Assembly: GCA_001829315.1 (NCBI GenBank)
Contig: MIAY01000006.1
Coordinates: 1-51,009, forward strand
Source of the DNA: Spirochaetes bacterium GWE1_32_154
Lineage (GTDB): Bacteria > Spirochaetota > GWE2-31-10
Direction: 5' to 3'
DNA length: 51,009 bases
Of the stretch, positions 14,736 to 22,075 are shown one piece after another (position 1 is the stretch's first letter; each line of letters opens with the position of its first letter). A program made the position numbers and the translations under genes. The notes under the pieces were generated by a model that ran no database searches, was not told where the DNA came from, and saw only the letters and a program-made list of their open reading frames with translations.

Positions 14736-16197
14736 TGAATACCGGGAGTTATTGATTGAAGCCTCAAGGCGTGATTTTTGGACTTTCTGCCAAACAATGC
14801 ATCATTACAAAAAAGAATGGTTTCATATCAAAATGTTATGTACTGTTCTCCAGGCTTTTTGGCAAGGTGCATTGAGCCGAAAAGAAGGAAAACAATTCAA
14901 ACGTCTTATTATCAATGAGCCTCCACGACATTTTAAATCAAGAACAATGGTTTTATTTTCAGCATGGTTATTCGGTCATAGGCCTAAAGAAAAGTTATTT
15001 GTTGCTTCATATTCAGAGTCTCTTGCAACAGATTTTTCAAGATATGTTCGTGATGAAATAAGCCAAATTAGAACTTCATATGATGATATTGTTTATGAGG
15101 ATGTTTTCCCAAATACAAAATTAAAGTATGGCAATAAATCATTCAAACAATGGGCGTTAGAAGGTTCTTTTTTTTCATATAAGGGATGCGGTGTTGGCAC
15201 AGGTGTTACCGGTCGAGGTTGTACCGTTGCTATAATTGACGATATTATAAAATCCTATGAAGAAGTTGTTAATGAAGCAGCACTTGAAAAAAAATGGGAG
15301 TGGTATAAAAATACATGGCGGTCCCGATATGAGAAAGGGGCACTTGAAATTATTATAATGACTCGATGGTCAAGAAATGATTTATGCGGAAAATTGCTTG
15401 ACGGTAAAGAACCATATCGGATTGATACATTAAAAAAATGTGGTAAGATTTTATATTATGATGACACCGTTGTTTTACAGCAAGAAGTATTCGATGGTGA
15501 AAATATGCTTTGTGAAGATATGCTTGATCACAACAGCTATATCGATATTATGAATACAGTTGACCCGCCAATATTCAAAGCAAACTATCACAATGAATTA
15601 GTTGACATAAAAGGTCGACTGTATGAATACTTTAATGAATACGATGAATTACCAAAACCGACTCATCGTAAATGTGGTTTTATTGATATTGCCGACAAGG
15701 GCGGTGATTATGTATGTGGTATCTTTGGTGAGATAGTTAATAAAAAAGGATATATAAAAGATATTGTTTACAATAAACAGGGTATTGAATATTCAATTGA
15801 ATTATGTGCAAGAGCAATTATCAATAATGATATCATTGAAACTGTTATTGAAAATAATTATGGCGGTTCTTCATTTCCTTTGTTGTTAAAAAATGTAATT
15901 GGAAAATTATGTAAAGAGAAAGGGATTGTTAATAAATATGTCATACAAGAGATATCCCAAAGAGGTAATAAACTTGCCAGAATAATCACGAATGCCCCGA
16001 TTGTTTCAGCAAGGCTTTATTTCAATAAAAATTGGAAGTATAAACACCGGGAGTTTTATAACCATGTTACTACGTTTCAAAGGGAAGGAAAAAACAAGCA
16101 TGATGATGCAGAAGACGCTATGACCGGATTTGTTGAATCGTTTATACTTGTTTCTAATGCACCGTCAGTAACTTCAGGAAGAATAGAGGGGCTTTAA
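14725..16197 (+). CDS. Terminase large subunit
   Basis: A 490-residue protein. I start it at 14725 behind GGTGGAG; the frame is open 12 codons further upstream. The ATPase domain has a Walker-A-like EPPRHFKSR (65-73) and Walker B VAIIDDI (about 168-174), followed by the coupling motif TRWSRNDL (about 213-220). The C-terminal nuclease domain shows acidic residues in GFIDIADKGGDYVCG and in KHDDAEDA near the end, with ENNYGG between. It packages DNA into a prohead. Normally a portal gene follows; here the next gene is the convergent integrase. Confidence 0.9.
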   Translation: MNNDEYRELLIEASRRDFWTFCQTMHHYKKEWFHIKMLCTVLQAFWQGALSRKEGKQFKRLIINEPPRHFKSRTMVLFSAWLFGHRPKEKLFVASYSESLATDFSRYVRDEISQIRTSYDDIVYEDVFPNTKLKYGNKSFKQWALEGSFFSYKGCGVGTGVTGRGCTVAIIDDIIKSYEEVVNEAALEKKWEWYKNTWRSRYEKGALEIIIMTRWSRNDLCGKLLDGKEPYRIDTLKKCGKILYYDDTVVLQQEVFDGENMLCEDMLDHNSYIDIMNTVDPPIFKANYHNELVDIKGRLYEYFNEYDELPKPTHRKCGFIDIADKGGDYVCGIFGEIVNKKGYIKDIVYNKQGIEYSIELCARAIINNDIIETVIENNYGGSSFPLLLKNVIGKLCKEKGIVNKYVIQEISQRGNKLARIITNAPIVSARLYFNKNWKYKHREFYNHVTTFQREGKNKHDDAEDAMTGFVESFILVSNAPSVTSGRIEGL

Positions 16198-16210
16198 CCC
16201 CTCTTTTTTT
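16185..16210. terminator. Terminator between terminase and integrase
   Basis: AGAGGGG (16185-16191) pairs with CCCCTCT (16198-16204) and is followed by seven T. It overlaps the terminase stop codon. No late gene follows. Confidence 0.8.
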
Positions 16211-17303
16211 ATTCTTTCTCTGGAAAGGCTTTTTCGACTAATGCCTGATAATGTTTGGTATTTCTGTTAACATAATGTTTTAGTGCAACCTCAGGGTTAT
16301 TGCCTGCTTGTTTTGAAACAAAATGAATATCATTAGTTGAATTGAGTTGATCGGTTACCGCGGTATGCCTGAAAGCGTACAGGATATAGTCCTTTGGCAG
16401 GTTCATTTCAACTTTTAATTTTTGAAATTGTTTTGAGTAAAACTCATCGCCTTTGGTACCGCCAATAAATAAAAATCCTGATGTTATCCCGGTTCTTTCA
16501 AGGTGTTTTTTTAACATCTCAAAATATATATCCGGTAAATATGTTTCTTTTGTTTCTTTTACTTTATTCATGAATATTTTAACGGTTTTATTTTTTTCGT
16601 CAAAATCTTCAAGTTTAATGATTCTTGCTTCATTTGGTCTTGAAACGGTATAATAAAGCGTTGTAATGTAGAATGAAAAATCATAATTACCTTTACTTTC
16701 AATAAAATCAATTATCCTTTTAAAATCATCCTCAGCAATAACAGTTTGACGCCCTACCCTTTTTATTTTTGGAAAATCTAAGCATTGATAGAGATCACGA
16801 GAAAACAAACCCCTTTTAATACAATTATTTATAAATGATTTTACTTCACGAATAAGCGTCTCCATGGTTGCATTTGCATAATCCTTATTATCAATAAATA
16901 ATTTATCAAGGTTATCTTGATTGAGGTCATTAAAAGTAAGAATACCATGCTTAATAAATTTTTGAAGCGTCCAATTTTTTGTATAAAGATTATTTGCAGA
17001 ATGACCTTTTGCCGAGCATGTAATAATATACTTATTATAAGCGTCAATTAAATCATTATTTATTTCTTTTATCTCTTTTTCAACATTTCTTTCTTTTACA
17101 ATAGGTTTAACAATCGTTTCAACATTTCTTTTTGATGTTGTAATTCTTGCAATTGACCTTTGATTTACTAATGATAAAAGAAAATTATTATAAATTTCTT
17201 GAGCTAATGATTTATTTTTTGTCTTTGTTGTTAACTTTGTGATTTGTCCGTTTTGAGACACTTTGATGTAATAATATCCGTTTTTTTCCATGTATAACCC
17301 CAT
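16209..17303 (-). CDS. int: Tyrosine-recombinase phage integrase
   Basis: A 364-residue protein with an N-terminal arm-binding-type region (GYYYIKVSQNGQITKLTTKTKN), a core-binding domain and a C-terminal catalytic domain. Visible catalytic elements are the first Arg in SRPNEARI, the Arg-His of AFRHTAV and the nucleophile Tyr in ALKHYV. The usual His two residues before that Arg-His box is Tyr here, and the usual GH(S/T) is GNNP, so the active site deviates from the textbook pattern. It faces tRNA-Leu 113 bases away, the likely attachment site. GGAG precedes the start. Confidence 0.9.
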   Translation of the reverse strand: MGLYMEKNGYYYIKVSQNGQITKLTTKTKNKSLAQEIYNNFLLSLVNQRSIARITTSKRNVETIVKPIVKERNVEKEIKEINNDLIDAYNKYIITCSAKGHSANNLYTKNWTLQKFIKHGILTFNDLNQDNLDKLFIDNKDYANATMETLIREVKSFINNCIKRGLFSRDLYQCLDFPKIKRVGRQTVIAEDDFKRIIDFIESKGNYDFSFYITTLYYTVSRPNEARIIKLEDFDEKNKTVKIFMNKVKETKETYLPDIYFEMLKKHLERTGITSGFLFIGGTKGDEFYSKQFQKLKVEMNLPKDYILYAFRHTAVTDQLNSTNDIHFVSKQAGNNPEVALKHYVNRNTKHYQALVEKAFPEKE

Positions 17304-17328
17304 TTTACAACTCCACTTGTAGTCCGAA

Positions 17329-17350
17329 TTTGGTACAAATTTGGTACAAA
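17329..17350. repeat. Two tandem copies of TTTGGTACAAA upstream of int
   Basis: Perfect 11-bp copies lie at 17329-17339 and 17340-17350. Between the integrase start and the tRNA they are good candidates for integrase arm-type sites or for autoregulatory operators. Confidence 0.55.
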
Positions 17351-17416
17351 TGGTTTATTGCTGATTATGAAGTTGTGTAAATCATGGTATTAAAACAAGT
17401 TATAACATTAAAAAAC

Positions 17417-17500
17417 TGCCGGTGGTCGGAGTCGAACCGACACGAAGTTACCCTCACAAGATTTTGAGTCTAGCACGTCTACCAATTCCATCACACCGGC
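17417..17500 (-). tRNA. tRNA-Leu (CAA anticodon)
   Basis: An 84-nt class II tRNA on the minus strand with acceptor GCCGGTG/CACCGGC, a D-loop GGTAGAC, anticodon loop CTCAAAA giving anticodon CAA, a long variable arm, and the T-loop GTTCGACTC. CCA is not encoded; a T-run follows the discriminator base. The anticodon stem appears to hold one U-U mismatch (CUAGA against UCUUG). The 3' end points toward the integrase, consistent with integration into the tRNA 3' end. Confidence 0.92.
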
Positions 17501-17595
17501 ATAGAGTCTGCAATCTACCAGAAAATATCATTCAAGTCAATATTTTTATTTACTTTTTGCATGAGCCTCTATAACTATTTCAAACTTTAGTGTAT

Positions 17596-17713
17596 GAGGC
17601 TCTTGTAAAAATCAAGAGTACTTGATTTTGCTTCCGCAATATGCGATTATATCGCATTAGAGGGAGCTTCTTGCAAAAATTCGAGATAAAAAAGGTGTTT
17701 TTACAAGAAGCTC
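17596..17713 (+). repeat. Dispersed about 120-bp palindromic repeat, copy A
   Basis: It begins GAGGCTC, contains TCAAGAGTACTTGA, a central ATGCGATTATATCGCAT palindrome, and ends in a hairpin TTGCAAAAATTCGAGATAAAAA... TTTTTACAAGAAGCTC. It is closely similar to copies B (21915) and C (45827, inverted). A further GAGCCTC at 17563 gives an extra inverted half. It is non-coding and lies upstream of the patatin gene. Confidence 0.8.
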
Positions 17714-17738
17714 GTATTATAATTATGTGGAGGTTGCT

Positions 17739-19025
17739 ATGAAGTCATATGCATTAGTTCTGGGTGGCGGTGGTGCGAAGGGCATTTATCAAATCGGAGT
17801 CTGGAAAGCATTGCGTGAACTTGGTATTAAATTCCATGCAGTCATTGGAACTTCAATAGGCTCTATCAATGGGTGCCTGATAATACAGGGAAATTTTGAA
17901 AAAGCAATGGAATTCTGGTCTGGTATCGAATTAAACACAGCTTTAAATATTCCTGATGAAATGATTTCAAATGGGAAGTTTATTATTAACACCGAGAATA
18001 TTGATAAACTTGTTACTTTACAAAAAGATATTATTAAAAATCGCGGAGTAGATACAACCCCTCTGGTTGGTTTACTTAATCAATATATCAGTGAAGAAAA
18101 AATCAGAAAGTCTAAAACAGATTTCGGCCTTGTCTCATTTAACGCGTCTAATCTTCGACCTTTTGAAATATTCAAAGAACACATCCCGAAAGGAGAACTC
18201 ATTCATTATATTATGGCATCATCTGCTCTACCGGGACTAAAACAAATTACTATTAATGGTAATTTTATGTTGGATGGTGGAATAGCGAATGTTGTACCGT
18301 ATGATCTTGCCCGTAAAAGAGGATATAAGAAAATCATTGTTGTTGATGTTTCAGGTCCTGGAAAATATAGAGTACCACATATTGTCGGTACTGAAACAAT
18401 TTATATAAAAAATTCATCTGATTTGGGTAGTATTATAGAAACAGATAAAAAAATTTATATGAAAAACTTTACAATGGGTTATATGGATACTATGAAAACA
18501 TTTAATAAATATTCCGGACATGTGTATACCTATGTAAATAATACAGCATTAAAAAGCAAAATTAACAAATATATCAAAGAACATGAAACTCAAATAATAA
18601 ATACTATTACTCAACATAACTCTAAAATTTCACATTTACACCAATTATTCCCTAAAAGATTTGCTTATGATAAAGACTTTGCCGGAATTGCTTCTGAATG
18701 TGCAGGAATAGTGGTAAAAATCCCGACTGACACTTTATATGATTATGAAGATTTTATTAATAGAATAAAACAATTATATAATGAACTTATGTTAAAAAAG
18801 AAAAATTATGAGGATACTGTAGTTACTGATCTACTTTTAAGAGTAATTCGTAATAAAATAAATTTATTTAATTTATCGGTTATGGAGTATGATTTTGCAT
18901 TATCATTTTTATTTTCAGCTGAAAAAATAAAAAAATGGATTCCCGGTGAAAATCTTTCTTTAATTATTGAAGAATTATACGGTGCACGATTATTTTTTTA
19001 TTTAGTGGATAAAGATGTTATTTAA
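17739..19025 (+). CDS. Patatin-like phospholipase
   Basis: A 428-residue protein with the patatin fold in its first about 200 residues: oxyanion loop GGGGAKG (9-15), nucleophile S39 in GTSIG, and catalytic D179 in DGG. It is expected to hydrolyse acyl esters of phospholipids. The C-terminal half (about 200-428) is helical and not recognised. The start is ATG 17739 with GGAGG 6 bases upstream; the frame extends back to a GTG without support. No signal peptide is visible, so it is probably cytoplasmic. The repeat copy A lies upstream. Confidence 0.88.
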   Translation: MKSYALVLGGGGAKGIYQIGVWKALRELGIKFHAVIGTSIGSINGCLIIQGNFEKAMEFWSGIELNTALNIPDEMISNGKFIINTENIDKLVTLQKDIIKNRGVDTTPLVGLLNQYISEEKIRKSKTDFGLVSFNASNLRPFEIFKEHIPKGELIHYIMASSALPGLKQITINGNFMLDGGIANVVPYDLARKRGYKKIIVVDVSGPGKYRVPHIVGTETIYIKNSSDLGSIIETDKKIYMKNFTMGYMDTMKTFNKYSGHVYTYVNNTALKSKINKYIKEHETQIINTITQHNSKISHLHQLFPKRFAYDKDFAGIASECAGIVVKIPTDTLYDYEDFINRIKQLYNELMLKKKNYEDTVVTDLLLRVIRNKINLFNLSVMEYDFALSFLFSAEKIKKWIPGENLSLIIEELYGARLFFYLVDKDVI

Positions 19026-19058
19026 AAATATTTTTTAAAATTTTATATAAAAAAACAC

Positions 19059-19087
19059 TTGACTGTTTATTAGTATATGAGTATATT
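19059..19087 (+). promoter_or_regulatory. Promoter of the radical SAM/methyltransferase locus
   Basis: TTGACT (19059-19064) and TATATT (19082-19087) are separated by exactly 17 bases. The start point would be near 19094, giving a very short leader before ATG 19109. The -10 region is embedded in a TATAT-rich near-palindrome that could bind a regulator. Confidence 0.65.
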
Positions 19088-19108
19088 AGAATATATAAGG
19101 AATCAATA

Positions 19109-19804
19109 ATGAGTCAAAACGGATGTCTTGTTTGCGGGGGTTTTTTAGAATACGGAAAACTTGAAAAACATACATGTTTATTCTGTGGTAAAGAGTTTGA
19201 AGCAGAAGTTTCATGTGTACATAAACATTATATATGTGATCATTGTCATTCAAGTGAAGCGGTTGAAATTCTTGAAAAATTTATAGCTGTTACTGAGTTA
19301 AAGGATCCAATACAAATGGCGGATATTATTATGCATCATCCATCATTTAAAATGCACGGAACCGAACATCATTATCTGGTACCGGCAGTTTTGGTTAAAT
19401 CAATACAAAACTCAGGGTATGAAGTGAATAATTTATTTTTTAATATAGTTAAAGCTCGTGGAAGTTCGTTACCCGGAGGAACCTGCGGATATTGGGGAGC
19501 ATGTGCTACAGCAATCGGTTGTGGAATATCTTCTGCTATTTATTTAAAAACAAGTCCGTTAAGTACAGATAATTATTCTTTAGTACATTCATTTACTGCT
19601 GATGCGATAAATGAAATAGCTAAAAAGCCCGGTCCCCGATGTTGTAAAAGAAATACCTATACAAGTATTTTAGCGGGAATTAAATCGTTTAAAAAGTATA
19701 CAGATATTGAAATACAAGCAAGTACACCGGTTTGTTCTTTTTTTAAAGACAATAATGAATGTCTCGGTTTAGAATGTCCATATTTTCCCGGAGCAAACAA
19801 ATGA
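19109..19804 (+). CDS. Cys-rich DUF5714-like protein
   Basis: A 231-residue protein. The N-terminal 46 residues hold CxxC pairs (C6/C9, C23/C26, C43/C46) plus C36, a double zinc-ribbon pattern. The body matches what I recall as DUF5714: HHPSFKMHGTEHHYLVPAVLV and GGTCGYWGACATAIGCGISSAI, later GPRCCKRNT, and CSFFKDNNECLGLECPYF at the end. Conserved Cys and His throughout suggest metal or thiol chemistry; no biochemical function is known to me. It is the first gene after a good promoter and overlaps the methyltransferase start as ATGA. Confidence 0.7.
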   Translation: MSQNGCLVCGGFLEYGKLEKHTCLFCGKEFEAEVSCVHKHYICDHCHSSEAVEILEKFIAVTELKDPIQMADIIMHHPSFKMHGTEHHYLVPAVLVKSIQNSGYEVNNLFFNIVKARGSSLPGGTCGYWGACATAIGCGISSAIYLKTSPLSTDNYSLVHSFTADAINEIAKKPGPRCCKRNTYTSILAGIKSFKKYTDIEIQASTPVCSFFKDNNECLGLECPYFPGANK

Positions 19805-20409
19805 ATGAAACTATAATTGAACGATATACAAAAGAAGTGAAATCTGAAAGTTTAGGTTGCACAATAATAGATCCATACATTATACTTAATACTAATGATG
19901 CAATTTTAGAATTAGGTTCAGGAAACGGTAATTTTGCTGCACGGTTATCTGATACATATGACAGTTCTATACGGATAACCGGTGTCGATCTAACTCCGGC
20001 TATGGTTTTAAAAGCAAACATGGTGAATAAAAGAGATAATATATCCTATATGTGCTCTGATATTGTACATATACCTTTAGCTGATAGTGGTTTTAATGTA
20101 ATCGTCAGTAACTGCGTTATCAATCACATTGCTGATAAAGAAGCTGTGTACAGAGAAATATATAGATTATTAAAAAATGACGGGTATTTTCTCGTTGGTG
20201 ACATAGTTTCAGTGGGATGGCTTCCCGATGAAGTGAGAAATGATCCGAGCGCTATTGCCGATTGCTATGGCGGAGCAATACCGGAAGACATATATTTAGA
20301 AAGTATTAAAAAAGCAGGTTTTAATACAATTGAAATTATTTCAAGAAGACAGTATGAAAAAAATGGCTTTCCAATAGAAAGTCTTTTAATAAAAGGAGTT
20401 AAAAAATGA
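19801..20409 (+). CDS. Class I SAM methyltransferase, ArsM-like
   Basis: A 202-residue protein with motif I ILELGSGNG (35-43), GVDLTPAMV (61-69), and SNCVINHIADKEAVYREIYRLLKNDGYFLVGDIV (103-136). The SNCVIN and D-C-x-GGAI-x-ED (C155) features recall arsenite methyltransferase (ArsM) and its relatives, which methylate a thiol-bound metalloid. It is shorter than ArsM and lacks the long C-terminus. The substrate here could be a metalloid, a small molecule or the adjacent peptide. ATG 19801 overlaps the upstream stop, and its own stop overlaps the peptide start as ATGA. Confidence 0.75.
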   Translation: MNETIIERYTKEVKSESLGCTIIDPYIILNTNDAILELGSGNGNFAARLSDTYDSSIRITGVDLTPAMVLKANMVNKRDNISYMCSDIVHIPLADSGFNVIVSNCVINHIADKEAVYREIYRLLKNDGYFLVGDIVSVGWLPDEVRNDPSAIADCYGGAIPEDIYLESIKKAGFNTIEIISRRQYEKNGFPIESLLIKGVKK

Positions 20410-20525
20410 AATCAGTTACTAAAGTAAACATTAAGAAGAATCAGGTTTGTTGTTCTACAGCAGACAGTTCTGTTGCACAATGTTGCAGTAAAAACACAAA
20501 AATTGTTGCAGGTTGCCACGATTAA
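20406..20525 (+). CDS. 39-residue Cys-rich peptide, candidate modified-peptide precursor
   Basis: MKSVTKVNIKKNQ leads into a Cys-patterned tail. Cysteines lie at 15, 16, 26, 27 and 37, so the motif CCS recurs with an exact 11-residue period and a third single Cys follows at the same step. The start overlaps the methyltransferase stop (ATGA) and AAAGGAG lies 6 bases upstream, a strong coupled site. A basic leader-like part followed by a Cys-periodic core, directly before a radical SAM/SPASM enzyme, is the layout of ribosomally made, post-translationally modified peptides. A small metal-binding protein is the alternative. Confidence 0.72.
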   Translation: MKSVTKVNIKKNQVCCSTADSSVAQCCSKNTKIVAGCHD

Positions 20526-20534
20526 TTTCTTACC

Positions 20535-20563
20535 CCGTAGAGGTATTTCAAATACCTCTACGG
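20535..20563 (+). promoter_or_regulatory. Strong stem-loop between peptide gene and radical SAM gene
   Basis: CCGTAGAGGTATTT (20535-20548) is fully complementary to 20550-20563, so a stem of about 12-13 bp with a tiny loop forms. No T-run follows on either strand, so it is probably not a plain terminator. Its position could stabilise or limit the upstream transcript and raise peptide over enzyme. Confidence 0.65.
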
Positions 20564-20597
20564 TTGTAAAAAAAACTATACTACGTAAGGATATAGA

Positions 20598-21944
20598 ATG
20601 TATAAATCAAGATATAATTTAATAACACCAATAGATTCTGAAAATAATGCTGTTTTTAATCCATTGTCAGGTGCTTTTGACATTGCAGATAATGAAACGG
20701 TAAAACGGTTTACTGATGGTAAACCACTTGATGATGATGAACAGGAATACTGGTTTACCCGGGGGTATTTTTTCGGAACAGCAGAAGAAGAACAGAATTA
20801 CATTGAAAAAAGATATAATGATTTTAATGAAGAAGTTAACAAAAGTGAAGTTCAATTTGTTTTTGTACCAACATATTCATGTAATTTTTCATGCGGATAT
20901 TGCTACCAGAAAGGAGTAGACCGTTCTGTTGCCTATCCTTCACATGAGTTAATTGACAATATGGTTGATTATATGGTCAATTTTCGAAAAGAAAATAAAC
21001 GTGATGTATATCTTACCCTTTTTGGCGGTGAACCGTTACAGAACAAAAAAGAAAACTATGACATGATGGAATACCTGGTAAAAAAATTAACTGATAATTC
21101 AATCGGTTTTGCAGTTGTAACCAATGCCTATAATCTGACAAAATACATAAAAATTCTTGAAAAAGGAATTATCCGTGAAATACACATCTCATTAGACGGT
21201 GACAAAGAAGTTCATAATAAACGAAGAAAAACCGGTCAGGATGCAAACACTTTCGATGCGATTATGGAAGGTATAACAAAAGCTGTTTCATTATTTATCC
21301 CGATTAATATACGAATGATTATTGATAAAGAAACGATAGAGACATTACCGTTATTAGCTGAAAGACTTGATAAAGCAGGTTTCCTCGACTTACCGAAAAC
21401 AAGATTTAAGACGTCACTCGGCAGAAATTACGAGTTAATAAATGAATACATGAAACCCGGTGATTTATTTACTTTAGATGAAATGTATAGGGTATATACT
21501 GATTTACTCATGAAACATCCAATACTTAAGAAACTTCATATTCCATCGTATTTTGGAATATCACATATGGTCGACAAGGGTGAAATGTATATTCCTGATT
21601 TTGATTCATGCCCCGCATTTAAAAGTGAAATGGCATTTGATTATTCAGGCGGTATTTATAGCTGTACAGCAAGTGTTGGTAGAGAAGATTACAAGGTTGG
21701 TACTTTTTACCCTGAGTTGTATATTGATGATCAAAAAACAGCTGACTGGAAAAAACGATCAATACTCACTATCCCGGAATGCAAAGATTGTTCTGTTGGT
21801 GTTGTATGTGGTGGCGGATGTGGAGTTATTGCAAAACAAAAAAACGGAACTGTATTATCACCGGATTGTAAACCGGTTAAAAAGGTTATGGATTATGGAA
21901 TACAATTTTATGCGGAGGCTCTTACAAAAATCAAGAGTACTTGA
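20598..21944 (+). CDS. Radical SAM/SPASM peptide-maturase-type enzyme
   Basis: A 448-residue protein. The N-terminal about 85 residues (NLITPIDSENNAVFNPLSGAFDI) resemble the peptide-recognition start of SPASM maturases. The radical SAM cluster is C95-x3-C99-x2-C102 with GGEP at 143-146. SPASM-type auxiliary-cluster cysteines are C338, C356, C395, C398, C404, C408 and C424 (CKDCSVGVVCGGGC). Such enzymes use radical chemistry to cross-link or otherwise modify Cys-containing peptides. AAGGA precedes the start. The last ten residues (AEALTKIKST) and the stop lie inside repeat copy B, so the native end was replaced by the repeat. Confidence 0.85.
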   Translation: MYKSRYNLITPIDSENNAVFNPLSGAFDIADNETVKRFTDGKPLDDDEQEYWFTRGYFFGTAEEEQNYIEKRYNDFNEEVNKSEVQFVFVPTYSCNFSCGYCYQKGVDRSVAYPSHELIDNMVDYMVNFRKENKRDVYLTLFGGEPLQNKKENYDMMEYLVKKLTDNSIGFAVVTNAYNLTKYIKILEKGIIREIHISLDGDKEVHNKRRKTGQDANTFDAIMEGITKAVSLFIPINIRMIIDKETIETLPLLAERLDKAGFLDLPKTRFKTSLGRNYELINEYMKPGDLFTLDEMYRVYTDLLMKHPILKKLHIPSYFGISHMVDKGEMYIPDFDSCPAFKSEMAFDYSGGIYSCTASVGREDYKVGTFYPELYIDDQKTADWKKRSILTIPECKDCSVGVVCGGGCGVIAKQKNGTVLSPDCKPVKKVMDYGIQFYAEALTKIKST

Positions 21945-22031
21945 TTTTTATTACGCCACATGCAATATAATTGCATTAGAAGTAGCTTCTTGCAAAAATT
22001 CGAGATAAAAAATGTATTTTTGCAAGAAGCT
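21915..22031 (+). repeat. Dispersed about 120-bp palindromic repeat, copy B
   Basis: It has the same layout as copy A: GAGGCTC, TCAAGAGTACTTGA, a central ATGCAATATAATTGCAT, and the terminal TTGCAAAAATTCGAGATAAAAA... TTTTTGCAAGAAGCT hairpin. It starts within the radical SAM coding sequence and supplies its stop codon (TGA inside GTACTTGA). It also occupies the gap before the thioredoxin fusion gene. Confidence 0.8.
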
Positions 22032-22075
22032 TTGCGGAAAAGTTATTACATTATTAGAATATGAGGAGAAATAAA

